A DNA stretch of 64,000 nt. It comes from Sinorhizobium fredii USDA 205. Lineage in GTDB: Bacteria > Pseudomonadota > Alphaproteobacteria > Rhizobiales > Rhizobiaceae. The translations under genes were made by a program, and so were the position numbers. Below the pieces are notes generated by a model, which had not been told where the DNA came from, ran no database searches, and saw only the letters and a list, made by a program, of their open reading frames with translations. Positions 7,939 to 18,117 of this stretch are shown here, piece after piece (position 1 is the stretch's first letter; each line of letters opens with the position of its first letter). Where the stretch lies: the NCBI RefSeq assembly GCF_001461695.1, contig NZ_AUTC01000137.1, positions 1 to 64,000 of the forward strand. The letters run 5' to 3'.

Positions 7939-10386
7939 CTATGCCCGCACCCGCTCCGCCTTCGGATCGTACATCGGCTTCAGCGAAGCCTCTGCCTTGA
8001 CCCGCGTCCCGGCGATTTCGATCTCGTAGCTCGACGCCAGCACGTCCGCGGCGCTCTCGCCCCGGCACGTCACGTAACCGAGCCCAATCGCCCCGCCGAG
8101 GTGATGACCGTAATTGCCGGACGTGATCGTCCCGACGATCTCGCCGTTGCGGACGATCGCCTCGTTGTGGAAGAGCAGCGGCTCCGGATCAGCAAGCCGG
8201 AACTGCACCAGCCGGCGCGACAGCCCCTTGTTCTGCTTCGCGAGCACGGCCTCGCGGCCGATGAAATCGCCCTTCTCCGGCTTCACGGCAAAGCCGAGAC
8301 CCGCTTCAAGGACGTGGTCCTCGTCGGTGATGTCGTGGCCGAAATGACGGAACGCCTTCTCGATGCGGCAACTGTCGAGCGTATGGATTCCGCAAAGCTT
8401 GAGCCCGACGCTCTCGCCTGCGGCCTCGAGCGTCTCGAAGACATGCGCTGCCTGGTCGGTGGAGACATAGAGCTCCCAGCCAAGCTCGCCGACATAGGTG
8501 ACGCGGTGCGCACGGGCGAGACCCATGCCAACCTCGATCTCGCGCGCGGTGCCGAAGGGATGCGCCTCATTGGAGAAATCGTTCGGGCTGACCTTCTGCA
8601 TCAGCGCCCGCGCCTTCGGCCCCATCACGCAAAGCACGCTTTCGGCGGCGGTCACGTCGGTGATCACGACGAACTCGTCACCGAGATGCTTGCGCAGCCA
8701 GGCAAGATCGCGCTGCAGAGTTGCTCCAGGGACGATGAGCAGGAAAGCGGTCTCGGAAAGTCGCGTAACGGTTAGGTCGCTCTCGATCCCTCCGCGGGCA
8801 TTCAGCATCTGCGCATAGACGATGCGGCCCGGTTCGACATTCAGCTCATTGGCGCAAAGCCGCTGCAGGAAGGCAAGCGCATCGCGTCCTTCCACCCGAA
8901 TCTTGCCGAAGGAGGTCATATCGAACAGGCCGACGCCGCCGCGCACGGCCAGATGCGCGGCCTTCTGGTTTTCGAACCAATTCTGCCGCTTCCAGGAATA
9001 GCGATATTCGCGTTCCTGGCCTTCATTCGCGAACCAGTTGGCGCGTTCCCAGCCGGCCACCTCGCCGAAGACCGCGCCGCGGGCCTTCAGGTGGTCGTGC
9101 AAGGGAGATCGGCGAACGCCGCGCGCCGTCGCCATCTGGCGATAGGGGAAGTGATCGGCATAGAGAAGGCCAAGCGTCTCCGACACACGCTCCTTGAGAT
9201 ATCTGCGATTCTTCTGGAAAGGCTCCGCCCGGCGGATATCAACCTCCCAGAGGTCGAAAGGCGGCTCGCCATCGTTCATCCATTGCGCCAGCGCCATCCC
9301 GGCACCGCCGGAGGAGACGATGCCGATCGAATTATAGCCGGCTGCAACCCAGTAACCTTTGAGTTCCGGCGCCTCGCCGAGATAGTAGCGGTCGTCCGGC
9401 GTGAAGCTCTCGGGACCGTTGAAGAACGTATGGATGCCCGCCGTCTCCAGCATCGGCATGCGGTTGACCGCCATTTCGAGGATCGGGGCGAAATGGTCGA
9501 AATCCTCCGGCAACTGGTCGAAGCAGAAGTCCTCGCTAATGCCCTCCATGCCCCAGGGCTTGGCCTTCGGCTCGAAGGCGCCGACCAGCATCTTGCCGGC
9601 ATCTTCCTTGTAATAAGTGCACTCGTCCGGCACGCGGAGCACAGGCAGGCGGCTCAGGCCCGGGATCGCCTCAGTGACGATATAGAAATGCTCGCAGGCA
9701 TGCAGCGGCACGGTGACGCCGGACTGGCGGGCCAATTCCCTGCCCCACATGCCGGCGCAATTGACGATGTTCTCCGTCTCGATCGTGAAGCGCTCGCCGT
9801 TCTGTTCGCAGGTAACGCCGGTGACGCGGCCGTCCTTTTTCAGGACCGCCGTAACCTTGACGCCTTCGATGATCGTCGCGCCGTTCTGCCGCGCGCCCTT
9901 GGCAAGCGCCATGGCAATGTTGGCCGGATCGCACTGGCCGTCGAGCGGCAAGTGAACCGCCGCCTTGACGTCGGAGGTGTTGAGATGCGGATACATCGCC
10001 TTGACTTCGTCCGGCGTGATCTCGCGCACATCGACGTTGAAGGCCCGCGCCAGCGAGGCCTGTCGGTAGATTTCCTCTTTACGCTCCTCGGTGAGCGCCA
10101 CGGTAATCGAGCCGTTCTGGCGCATGCCGGTCGAAATGCCGGTCTCGGCCTCCAGCTTGACATAGAGGTCGGCCGAATATTTCGCGAGCCGCGTCATGTT
10201 CTGCGAGGCGCGCAGCTGGCCGATCAGTCCGGCCGCGTGCCAGGTAGTGCCTGAGGTCAATTGCTTGCGCTCGAGCAACACCACGTCGGTCCAGCCGAGC
10301 TTCGACAGATGATAGGCGACAGAGCAGCCGGAAACGCCGCCGCCGATGATCACCACGCGCGCCTTTTCAGGGATGGGCTTCGTCAT
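7939..10386 (-). CDS. FAD-dependent dimethylglycine/sarcosine dehydrogenase-like protein with GcvT domain (second of pair)
   Basis: An 815-aa fusion. N-terminal DAO-type FAD domain with dinucleotide motif VVIIGGGVSGCSVAYHL (11-27) and TTWHAAG, whose H50 matches the histidine that covalently holds FAD in dimethylglycine dehydrogenase. The C-terminal half is a GcvT/aminomethyltransferase domain (VTYVGELGWELYV) that binds tetrahydrofolate and collects the one-carbon unit as methylene-THF. It likely oxidatively demethylates an N-methyl amino acid. It overlaps the preceding paralogue by 4 bp (ATGA), so translation is coupled. Confidence 0.88.
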   Translation of the reverse strand: MTKPIPEKARVVIIGGGVSGCSVAYHLSKLGWTDVVLLERKQLTSGTTWHAAGLIGQLRASQNMTRLAKYSADLYVKLEAETGISTGMRQNGSITVALTEERKEEIYRQASLARAFNVDVREITPDEVKAMYPHLNTSDVKAAVHLPLDGQCDPANIAMALAKGARQNGATIIEGVKVTAVLKKDGRVTGVTCEQNGERFTIETENIVNCAGMWGRELARQSGVTVPLHACEHFYIVTEAIPGLSRLPVLRVPDECTYYKEDAGKMLVGAFEPKAKPWGMEGISEDFCFDQLPEDFDHFAPILEMAVNRMPMLETAGIHTFFNGPESFTPDDRYYLGEAPELKGYWVAAGYNSIGIVSSGGAGMALAQWMNDGEPPFDLWEVDIRRAEPFQKNRRYLKERVSETLGLLYADHFPYRQMATARGVRRSPLHDHLKARGAVFGEVAGWERANWFANEGQEREYRYSWKRQNWFENQKAAHLAVRGGVGLFDMTSFGKIRVEGRDALAFLQRLCANELNVEPGRIVYAQMLNARGGIESDLTVTRLSETAFLLIVPGATLQRDLAWLRKHLGDEFVVITDVTAAESVLCVMGPKARALMQKVSPNDFSNEAHPFGTAREIEVGMGLARAHRVTYVGELGWELYVSTDQAAHVFETLEAAGESVGLKLCGIHTLDSCRIEKAFRHFGHDITDEDHVLEAGLGFAVKPEKGDFIGREAVLAKQNKGLSRRLVQFRLADPEPLLFHNEAIVRNGEIVGTITSGNYGHHLGGAIGLGYVTCRGESAADVLASSYEIEIAGTRVKAEASLKPMYDPKAERVRA

Positions 10387-12830
10387 GCTTTCAGTCTTTC
10401 ATTCGAGGGATCCCAGAGCGGCTGATCGGGCTGAACGACCGCCTTGAAGCGGTCGCCGAAAATCTCGACTTCAATTTCTTGACCGGGCACCGCAAGATCG
10501 GCGCGCAGCATGCCGAGTGCGATCGACTTGCCGACGCGATGGCCCCAGTTTCCGGAGGTCGTCTCGCCGACCACCTCACCGCCCGACCAGAGCGTCGACA
10601 TATAGGGCGCGTCGCATTCGCCGGCCTCCACCGTCAGCGTCACGAAGCGCTTCGCCACCCCCTGCTGCTTCTCGCGCTCCAGCGCCGCCTTGCCCTCGAA
10701 GCGCGGCTTCGACCAGTCGACGAAGCGGTCGAGCCCACCCTGCAGGACGGTGTAATCGGTCGAAAGATCGCCTTTCCAGGCGCGGTAGCCCTTTTCGATG
10801 CGCAGGCTGTCGAGTGCCTCCATGCCAAAGGGTTTGAGCCCATGTTTCTGCCCGGCCGCCCAGACGGCATCGAAGACAGCCGCCGTATCCTCGATCTTGG
10901 CGTGGATCTCCCAACCGAGCTCGCCGGCGAAAGAAACCCGCACGAGCTGGCAATAGCGCCCGGCGATCTGCGCCGTCTGATGCGTCAACCAGCCCTTCGA
11001 AAGATCGGCATCCGAGACCTCCGCAAGAATTGCGCGCGATTTTGGCCCACTCAGGATCTGGCAGGCAAAGTTGGCGGTCACGTCGTCGAGCGTGAACACG
11101 GCCCCGGCCGGGCGGTGCTTTTGCAGCCATTCGAAATCGTGCCACTGCGCCGTCGCTGCGGTGATCAGGAAGAAGAAATCTTCCTCAAGCACCATCACCG
11201 ACATTTCCGTGACGATCCGCCCCTTGTCGTCGGCGAAATAGGCCAGCCCGATGCGCCCCGGCTTCGGCGTCCGGCTGGTGATGAGACCGGAGAGCCATTC
11301 ACGCGCCCCCTCACCCTTCAGCCGGAAGCGCGAGAACCCCGGCAGGTCGAGGATGCCGGCGGCATCGCGGACGGCCAGGCACTCCTCCTCGATCCGCTTC
11401 GCCCATGGCCCTTCGCGCCCCCAGGTCTGCGCCGCCGCTTCCGAAGTATCGTCGCCGGGCTGCGCATACCACATCGCACGTTCCCAGCCGTTATAGGGCT
11501 TGAACTGCGCGCCGAGCGCGGCAATCCGGTCATGGATCGGCGACAGCTTCCTGTTGCGTCCGGCAGGCCAGTAATGTTTCGGGAAATGCATCGCATATTC
11601 GTGGCCGTAGATTTCCTTGCCCTTGGCGATGCAATAGTCCTGGTCGGTATAGTCGGTGTAGCGGCGCGGATCGCAGGACCACATGTCCCATTCCGTCTGG
11701 CCCTCGGTGATCCATTCGGCGAGCACCTTGCCGGCGCCACCCGCCTGGCAGATGCCGAAGGTGAAGACGCAGGCCTCGAAGGCGTTTGGCACGCCCGGCA
11801 TCGGCCCGATCAGCGGATTGCCGTCCGGCGCATAGGGGATCGGGCCGTTGATGACGCGCGACAGCCCCGCGGTGGCGAGGATCGGCACGCGCTCGACGGC
11901 GTCGTTCAGATACCACTCCAGCCGTTCGAGATCGTCCGGGAAAAGCTGGAACGAAAAATCCTCCGGCATCGGATCGTCGGGCGTCGTCCAGTGCGCCCGG
12001 CAGTTCCGCTCGTAGGGGCCGAGATTCATCCCGTATTTCTCCTGCCGGAGATAGTAGGAGGAATCGACGTCGCGGAGCAGCGGCAGCTTGTGCCCCGCCT
12101 CCTTCGACCAGGCGGCAAGCTCGGGGATCTCGTCGAAGAGAATGTATTGATGGCTCATCACCATCATCGGCACGTCCCGGCCGAACATCTTGCCGACCTC
12201 GCGGGCATAGTAGCCGGCGGCATTGACGACATATTCGCAGCGGATCTCGCCCTGCGGCGTGGTGATGACCCACGCGTCGTTCTCGCGCCGCACCGCCGTC
12301 ACCGGACAGAAGCGGATGATCTTCGCACCCATGTCGCGTGCGCCCTTGGCGAGCGCCTGGGTGAGCTGCGCCGGGTCAATGTCGCCGTCATAGGGATCAT
12401 AGAGCGCACCCGTCAGCTCATGCGTTTCGAGGAACGGATAGCGGCTGCGCATCTCCTCCGGCGACAGGATATCGAGGTCCATGCCCTGGTAGCGGCCCAT
12501 GCCGACGACACGCTTGAATTCCTGCAGGCGCTCCCTGGAATGGCCGAGGCGGATCGAGCCCGTTACGTGGTAGTTCATCGGATAATCGACCAGGGCGCCG
12601 AGCTCGCGATAGAGCGAGGCTGAATAGCGCTGCATGTTCATAATCGACCAGGACGAGGAAAAGGTCGGCACGTTACCCGCCGCATGCCAGGTGGATCCGG
12701 CGGTCAATTCGTTCTTCTCCAGAAGCACGCAATCGGTCCAACCGGCCTTGGCAAGGTGGTAGAGCGAGGAAGCGCCGACGGCTCCCCCACCGATGATGAC
12801 GACACGCGCGTGAGACGGCAAATTCGACAT
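10383..12830 (-). CDS. FAD-dependent dimethylglycine/sarcosine dehydrogenase-like protein with GcvT domain (first of pair)
   Basis: Also 815 aa, with the same domain order as its downstream neighbour: FAD motif VVIIGGGAVGASSLYHL (10-26), STWHAAG (H49, covalent-FAD type) and C-terminal GcvT (VSFAGELGWEIHA). The two are clearly diverged paralogues, so they probably act on different substrates or successive demethylation steps (for example dimethylglycine then sarcosine). It is the first gene of the operon, and the divergent LysR gene starts 128 bp away. Confidence 0.88.
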   Translation of the reverse strand: MSNLPSHARVVIIGGGAVGASSLYHLAKAGWTDCVLLEKNELTAGSTWHAAGNVPTFSSSWSIMNMQRYSASLYRELGALVDYPMNYHVTGSIRLGHSRERLQEFKRVVGMGRYQGMDLDILSPEEMRSRYPFLETHELTGALYDPYDGDIDPAQLTQALAKGARDMGAKIIRFCPVTAVRRENDAWVITTPQGEIRCEYVVNAAGYYAREVGKMFGRDVPMMVMSHQYILFDEIPELAAWSKEAGHKLPLLRDVDSSYYLRQEKYGMNLGPYERNCRAHWTTPDDPMPEDFSFQLFPDDLERLEWYLNDAVERVPILATAGLSRVINGPIPYAPDGNPLIGPMPGVPNAFEACVFTFGICQAGGAGKVLAEWITEGQTEWDMWSCDPRRYTDYTDQDYCIAKGKEIYGHEYAMHFPKHYWPAGRNRKLSPIHDRIAALGAQFKPYNGWERAMWYAQPGDDTSEAAAQTWGREGPWAKRIEEECLAVRDAAGILDLPGFSRFRLKGEGAREWLSGLITSRTPKPGRIGLAYFADDKGRIVTEMSVMVLEEDFFFLITAATAQWHDFEWLQKHRPAGAVFTLDDVTANFACQILSGPKSRAILAEVSDADLSKGWLTHQTAQIAGRYCQLVRVSFAGELGWEIHAKIEDTAAVFDAVWAAGQKHGLKPFGMEALDSLRIEKGYRAWKGDLSTDYTVLQGGLDRFVDWSKPRFEGKAALEREKQQGVAKRFVTLTVEAGECDAPYMSTLWSGGEVVGETTSGNWGHRVGKSIALGMLRADLAVPGQEIEVEIFGDRFKAVVQPDQPLWDPSNERLKA

Positions 12831-12958
12831 GCAGAATTCCCTTGTTGTGTCGCGATATTTGACGACGGGACCAAGGCCATCAAGCGGAGAGATTCGGCTT
12901 TATTGATCGACCATTTCGATTAGATTTGACTGCAGCAGGCGTAAGGAGCGGCCCCAAG

Positions 12959-13819
12959 ATGCAAGTCGACCTGATCGAGACCTTTCTGGATCTGATGGAG
13001 ACACGGAGTTTCAACCGCACCGCCGAGCGGCTGAACATCACGCAGTCGACGGTTTCCCATCGCATCAAGGCACTCGAGGCGCAGTTCAGCCGCAAGCTCT
13101 TCACCCGCAACAAGGGCGGCACGGTTCCAACCGCCTCGGGCTTACGCTTTCTGGATTATGCAAAAGCGCTGCAAAATCAGTGGCATGAGGCAACTCGCGC
13201 GGTGGCGAGCGCCGGCGCTCTGGAGCGCTCGATGCGGCTCGGCATCCAGCACGACCTCGCGCATGCATTCGCCGGCGAATGGGTGGCCGCCATCCGGCGC
13301 GAACTGCCGGCGACCGAAATCTACATGGAGGCGGATTACTCCAGCCAGATGAACCGCGATCTCGCCGCCGGAGAACTGGACCTCGCAATTCTCTACACGC
13401 CGCACTATCTGCCTGACCTTCATTATGAAAGGATCGGCGAACTGCATTACCTGCTCGTCAGCACCGAGGCTCGCGACATGGCCGGTGTGAAGCCCGAAAC
13501 CTATATCCGCTCCAGCTACTCGCCCGCCTTCGACCGCGCCCACCGGCTGGCGCTGCCGCACCTTTCGGTCGCCTCGCTTGCCGCCGGGCAGAACATGGCG
13601 ATCACCGGTCTGCTGCGCTCGCTTGGCGGCGCAGCCTATGTGACGAGCGCCACCGCCGATCGGCTTGCCAACGACGGTGTCGCTGCTACGGTCGCCGACG
13701 CACCCGTCATTCCGCAGGCCATCTATGCTGCGACGAGCCTCCGCACCCGCCACGCTCACCAGCACCGAAAGATTATTGCCGCCATGGATGGATTGCTCGC
13801 CAACCTGGCTGCGCCGTAG
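12959..13819 (+). CDS. LysR-family transcriptional regulator
   Basis: 286 aa from ATG 12959, chosen for the taaggag Shine-Dalgarno 10 nt upstream. N-terminal winged HTH (FLDLMETRSFNRTAERLNITQSTVSHRIKALE) followed by a substrate-binding domain (MRLGIQHDLAHAFAGEW onward). It faces away from the methylated-amine operon and is its probable regulator; the inducer may be a betaine or methylated amino acid. It ends 7 bp before the end of the convergent hydrolase gene. Confidence 0.88.
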   Translation: MQVDLIETFLDLMETRSFNRTAERLNITQSTVSHRIKALEAQFSRKLFTRNKGGTVPTASGLRFLDYAKALQNQWHEATRAVASAGALERSMRLGIQHDLAHAFAGEWVAAIRRELPATEIYMEADYSSQMNRDLAAGELDLAILYTPHYLPDLHYERIGELHYLLVSTEARDMAGVKPETYIRSSYSPAFDRAHRLALPHLSVASLAAGQNMAITGLLRSLGGAAYVTSATADRLANDGVAATVADAPVIPQAIYAATSLRTRHAHQHRKIIAAMDGLLANLAAP

Positions 13820-13825
13820 TGCCGC

Positions 13826-15517
13826 TCAGAACCTTCCCTTGAAGTCGGCCTTCAGCCGCGCCGCATCCTCGGCCGTTACGCCCTGCGGATCGGTAACCGC
13901 CAACCAGGCGTCGATATAGTGTTCCGGTGCATAGACATGGCCGTAGCCCATCGGCGAGGTGGTTGCCATCGCCATATCGGCGAGAAGCTGCAACCCTGTC
14001 ACGACAGGAAACCACTTCAGCGCCGGAGAAACATCGGGTCCGCGCGGCGCCCTCATCCAGTCCGGCTCGCGGTAAAAGGCGTGCGGGTCGAAGAAGGTCA
14101 CCGGGTCGCTCGCATATTGCAGATAGACGATCCGCATGGCGCCCCAATGCGCGCCGGGGATGTCGAGCGCGTTCTCCTGATTGGTAAAGCGGATCACGGA
14201 ACTGTCCCGATAGCGTGGCAGCCAGGCGGGCGAGCCTGCGACGCGGTCCGCCGTCACCGAACCCCACAGCCCGCTTTGAAAGGGCGGCCCGCTCCAGAGC
14301 GCGCCCTGGAACGGATCGCTGATGACGTCGAAGAGATCGACCGACCCCTGCGAATTCATCGCCCCGAGACTCAAGCCATGCAGATAGAGCTTCGGGCGCC
14401 GGTCCTTTGGCAGCCTCGTCCAATAACCGTAGACCTCGTCGAAGAGCGCGTTGGCCGCATCAGCCCCGTAACCCGGCTCGACGAGAAGCGACAGCCAGCT
14501 CGTGAGGTAGGAATACTGCACCGCGACGCTCGCGACATCACCTTGCAGCAGGTATTCGAGCGGATCGAGCGCCTCCGGGTCGATCCAGCCCGTGCCGGTC
14601 GGCACGACGACGATCAACGACTTGCGCTCGAATCCCCCGGCGCGTTTCAATTCCTCCAGCGCCAGTTTCGCCCGCTCGCGCGCCGTTTCGGCGGAGTTCA
14701 GGCCGACATAGACACGCACCGGGTCCGGCGCCGCGCCGCCGAAGAAAGCGCCGATATCGGCGCCCGTCGGCCCCGAGGCGATGAACTGCCGCCCCTGCCG
14801 GCCAAGCTCGTCCCAGTGTACAAGCGACGCCGCGCTGCCGGTCTTGACGGGATCGGTCGGGGGCGCGACATCGGGATCGATCAGCGCGTCGAGTTGCTGG
14901 AAAGAACTGTCGGCCGCGCGAAGCGCGAACTTGAAGATCACGCCATTCGTCACAGACCAGAAGAGCGCAAGGGCGACGAGCCCGCCAAGCGCATTGGCGA
15001 TGGGGCGCGTCAGGAAATATTGGAGCCAACGAGAAACAACACGGAAATTCAGCCGGAACAGCCGCGCCAGGAACACCAGAGAAACGAACACGGCGATGGC
15101 TATGAGACCGAGTTTCACCGGGTCGGCGCTCTCGATCGGCTCGAGACCCATGATGTTGCGGACGGTATTCTGCCACCCCGCCGCCTGCCAGAGAAATACC
15201 GCCGCCGCCGCTATGCAGACGATGGCGGCAGCGATCTTCAGCGTGCGCGCCCGTCGCGACGTCGGCTCGGGCAATTCAAAAAACGACCAGAGCCACCGCA
15301 GGAACGCACCGATCGCGTAGCCGGCGGCGAGCGAAGCGCCGGAAATCACCGCCTGGATCAAATAGGGACGAGGAATGAGGCTCGGCGTCAGCGACACTGC
15401 AAAGAAGATGACGCCGACCAGAAGTCCGCTCGTCGAAAAGGAGCGCAAGAGGCTTGCCAGATAGCGCGGCAATGGCCGCATCGGCTTCGACAGGTCCGTC
15501 TGTTGAAGGTGTTCCAT
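13826..15517 (-). CDS. Membrane-anchored alpha/beta-hydrolase family protein
   Basis: 563 aa from ATG 15517, which follows a strong gaggggagg Shine-Dalgarno; longer starts exist but lack one. The N-terminal third has about five hydrophobic helices (for example LLVGVIFFAVSLTPSLI, AAAIVCIAAAAVFLW, LGLIAIAVFVSLVFLA). The C-terminal part is an alpha/beta hydrolase with the nucleophile elbow GLSLG (LYLHGLSLGAM). This matches the two-part 'alpha/beta-hydrolase family, N-terminus plus catalytic' architecture. Substrate unknown; an esterase or lipase role at the inner membrane is possible. Confidence 0.8.
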   Translation of the reverse strand: MEHLQQTDLSKPMRPLPRYLASLLRSFSTSGLLVGVIFFAVSLTPSLIPRPYLIQAVISGASLAAGYAIGAFLRWLWSFFELPEPTSRRARTLKIAAAIVCIAAAAVFLWQAAGWQNTVRNIMGLEPIESADPVKLGLIAIAVFVSLVFLARLFRLNFRVVSRWLQYFLTRPIANALGGLVALALFWSVTNGVIFKFALRAADSSFQQLDALIDPDVAPPTDPVKTGSAASLVHWDELGRQGRQFIASGPTGADIGAFFGGAAPDPVRVYVGLNSAETARERAKLALEELKRAGGFERKSLIVVVPTGTGWIDPEALDPLEYLLQGDVASVAVQYSYLTSWLSLLVEPGYGADAANALFDEVYGYWTRLPKDRRPKLYLHGLSLGAMNSQGSVDLFDVISDPFQGALWSGPPFQSGLWGSVTADRVAGSPAWLPRYRDSSVIRFTNQENALDIPGAHWGAMRIVYLQYASDPVTFFDPHAFYREPDWMRAPRGPDVSPALKWFPVVTGLQLLADMAMATTSPMGYGHVYAPEHYIDAWLAVTDPQGVTAEDAARLKADFKGRF

Positions 15518-15641
15518 GGCGGGCCTCCCCTCTGCGGGCGGTGTCACCGTTGCTGCGCCAGTCGACCGAGACGAACGACGCATGCCGGCAATGTCGCCTC
15601 CCGTTCTCGTACAGTCAATCGGCGCAACCCGAAGATGCGCC

Positions 15642-16145
15642 TCAACCTTTCCGCCACGGCGTCAGCCTTGGGAGCCAGCGCGGCACGTTACGCTGATAGG
15701 CTTCATACTCGGCGCTGAAGGCGTGGTGCAGCGTCGGCTCCTCGTAGGCGATGACGAAGAGATGGCATATCGTCCAGAATGCCGCCCCATAGGCAACGAG
15801 CCGCCAGTCGCCGAATAGCAATCCCTGCCCCAGGATGATTGCCAGCACCGAGAGATACATCGGATTACGCACGTGACGGTAGAAGCCGGTGACGACCAGG
15901 ATTTGCGTCGGGGCAACCGGCGCCGGCGTGCCGAACCCTTCCACAGCGAACCGTCTGATCGAATCGACCAGCCCTGGAAGCCCGGCGACGATTAGGGTGA
16001 CGCCGACCGCCTGCGTCACCCATGTGCCGAGAAAGGGGTCGCGAAACTGCCAGCGAGTGATCCACCATGGGACCAGTCCCGCGATCGCACAGGGAACGAC
16101 CACGAAGAAAACCGCTGAACCGAGGATTGCGACCGGCTTTCGCAT
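15642..16145 (-). CDS. Isoprenylcysteine carboxyl methyltransferase-like membrane protein
   Basis: About 167 aa with four to five hydrophobic helices and the family signature GFYRHVRNPMYL near the middle plus YEEPTL...FSAEYEAYQRNVPRWLP at the C-terminus. These ICMT/PEMT-fold proteins methylate lipid or small hydrophobic acceptors using S-adenosylmethionine. Bacterial substrates are mostly unknown. ATG 16145 is preferred over TTG 16151. Confidence 0.78.
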   Translation of the reverse strand: MRKPVAILGSAVFFVVVPCAIAGLVPWWITRWQFRDPFLGTWVTQAVGVTLIVAGLPGLVDSIRRFAVEGFGTPAPVAPTQILVVTGFYRHVRNPMYLSVLAIILGQGLLFGDWRLVAYGAAFWTICHLFVIAYEEPTLHHAFSAEYEAYQRNVPRWLPRLTPWRKG

Positions 16146-16209
16146 GATCAAGCAGTATCCGTCTGACGGGTTGCAAAAATTCGTCCCGACCGTATCGACG
16201 ACCTCCAGA

Positions 16210-16668
16210 TTAGATCCTCCGCTCCTTGATGGTATTCATCACGAAACTCGTCTCGATCGAAGCAACGCATTTGAGCCGGGCGATTTTCTCCTTAATGAAG
16301 CGCTCATAGTGATCGAGACCGGCGCTCATCACCTTCAGCACATAGTCGCGCGAACCGGTAACGAGGTGGCATTCGAGCACTTCGTCCCAGCCGCGGATCG
16401 CCTCCTCGAACATGACGATCTCGTCCTCGTGCTGGCGGCTGAGGCGAATGGTGGCGATCGCGGTCATCGTCCAGCCTTCGACGACCGGGTCGACGAGCGC
16501 CGTGTAGCCTCGGATGACGCCGGTTTCCTCCAGGCGCCTGAGCCGCCGCAGGCAAGGTGAGGGAGACAGTCCGACACGCTCCGCCAGTTCGTTATTGGTG
16601 ATCCGCGCGTCGGAAATCAGTTCCCTCAGAATGCGGCGATCCGTCTCGTCGGCAATTTTCTGCGTCAT
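16210..16668 (-). CDS. Lrp/AsnC-family transcriptional regulator
   Basis: 152 aa from ATG 16668 (MTQKIADETDRRILREL, the standard family N-terminus). HTH at about 23-45 (NNELAERVGLSPSPCLRRLRRLEETG) and a C-terminal RAM ligand domain. It is divergent from the methionine gamma-lyase-like gene with a 127-bp spacer, so it likely activates that gene in response to methionine or a related amino acid. Confidence 0.87.
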   Translation of the reverse strand: MTQKIADETDRRILRELISDARITNNELAERVGLSPSPCLRRLRRLEETGVIRGYTALVDPVVEGWTMTAIATIRLSRQHEDEIVMFEEAIRGWDEVLECHLVTGSRDYVLKVMSAGLDHYERFIKEKIARLKCVASIETSFVMNTIKERRI

Positions 16669-16795
16669 ATTGCAAAAACCTCGGCAAAAAGTTGCGTCTA
16701 TCAAATCGAAGTGATCACAAATAGCAAGGATCGGTCCAGTCGTTTGATATAAATTGGCAGATAGTCGAGTCCGCTCGCGCCCAGGGAGAGAAACC

Positions 16796-18079
16796 ATGAC
16801 CGCGCCGCATCCGTCGAAGACCCATATCGGCAACCACAAACTGCATCCCGAAACGCTGATGCTGAACTATGGTTACGACCCCGAGCTTTCGGAAGGCGCG
16901 GTCAAGCCACCGATATTCCTGACTTCGACCTTCGTATTCCACTCCGCCGAGGAAGGCCGCGACTTCTTCGATTTCGTCTCGGGTCGGCGCGAACCGCCGG
17001 CAGGCGTCGGCGCCGGGCTCGTCTATTCCCGCTTCAATCATCCGAACAGCGAGATCGTCGAGGATCGCCTTGCCGTCTATGAACGCGCAGAAGCGGGCGC
17101 ACTCTTCTCCTCCGGCATGTCGGCAATCGCCACCACGTTGCTTGCCTTCGTGCGGCCGGGCGATGCGATCCTGCATTCGCAGCCGCTTTACGGCGGCACC
17201 GAGACGCTGCTCGCCAAGACCTTCCTCAATCTCGGCATCCATGCCGTCGGCTTTGCCGATGGCGTTGACGAAGCGGCCGTCAGCGCCGCCGCCGAGGAGG
17301 CGATGAGCAAGGGCCGCGTCGCCGCCGTCCTCGTCGAAACGCCGGCCAATCCCACCAACAGCCTGGTCGACGTCGCAATGATCCGCCGCATTGCCGAGAA
17401 GATCGGCGAGAGGCAGGGCCAAAGACCGATCGTCGCCTGCGACAACACCCTGCTCGGCCCGGTTTTCCAACACCCGATCGAGCACGGCGCCGATCTATCG
17501 CTTTATTCGCTCACCAAATATGTCGGCGGCCATTCCGATCTGATCGCCGGCGCCGTCCTCGGCTCCAAGGCGCTCATCAAGCAGGTGAAGGCGCTTCGCG
17601 GCTCGATCGGCACGCAGCTCGACCCGCATTCCTGCTGGATGATCGGCCGTTCGCTGGAAACGTTGTCGGTCCGGATGGAGAAGGCAAACGACAACGCCCG
17701 CATCGTCGCCGAGTTCCTGCGCGATCATCCGAAGGTCGAAGGAATCCATTACTTGCCGTTCCACGACGAAGCCTCGGCGGTCGGCCGTGTTTTTGCCGGG
17801 CAATGCACGGGCGCGGGCTCGACTTTCTCCTTCGACATCGCCGGCGGCCAGGAGGCCGCCTTCCGTTTTCTGAACGCGCTGCAGATCTTCAAGCTCGCCG
17901 TCAGCCTTGGTGGCACGGAATCGCTGGCGAGCCACCCGGCCGCGATGACTCACTCCGGCGTGCCGATCGAGGTGCGGCGCCGCATCGGCGTGCTCGAATC
18001 CACCATCCGCCTGTCGATCGGTATCGAGCATCCGGACGACCTCGTCGCCGACGTCGCGAACGCGCTGACGACCGTTTGA
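16796..18079 (+). CDS. Cys/Met-metabolism PLP enzyme, probably methionine gamma-lyase
   Basis: 427 aa from ATG 16796 (gggag Shine-Dalgarno). A PLP-dependent enzyme of the cystathionine gamma-synthase/methionine gamma-lyase family: the PLP lysine lies in [12 protein letters not shown], the active-site loop is [17 protein letters not shown], and ETPANPTN precedes the cofactor-binding aspartate in ACDN. It would cleave methionine to 2-oxobutyrate, methanethiol and ammonia, or carry out a related sulphydrylation. The divergent Lrp-type regulator supports an amino-acid-degrading role. Confidence 0.85.
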   Translation: MTAPHPSKTHIGNHKLHPETLMLNYGYDPELSEGAVKPPIFLTSTFVFHSAEEGRDFFDFVSGRREPPAGVGAGLVYSRFNHPNSEIVEDRLAVYERAEAGALFSSGMSAIATTLLAFVRPGDAILHSQPLYGGTETLLAKTFLNLGIHAVGFADGVDEAAVSAAAEEAMSKGRVAAVLVETPANPTNSLVDVAMIRRIAEKIGERQGQRPIVACDNTLLGPVFQHPIEHGADLSLYSLTKYVGGHSDLIAGAVLGSKALIKQVKALRGSIGTQLDPHSCWMIGRSLETLSVRMEKANDNARIVAEFLRDHPKVEGIHYLPFHDEASAVGRVFAGQCTGAGSTFSFDIAGGQEAAFRFLNALQIFKLAVSLGGTESLASHPAAMTHSGVPIEVRRRIGVLESTIRLSIGIEHPDDLVADVANALTTV

Positions 18080-18117
18080 TCGGGGCTGATCGGTTGTGCG
18101 GGGCTCCCGTGCCCCGC

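Noticed and set aside
10479-12623. 714-codon plus-strand ORF
   Set aside because: Antisense shadow of the first FAD-GcvT gene; the opposite strand has clear domain motifs and this frame has none.
13919-15718. 599-codon plus-strand ORF
   Set aside because: Antisense to the alpha/beta hydrolase gene; Arg/Asp-rich translation without fold features, caused by high GC.
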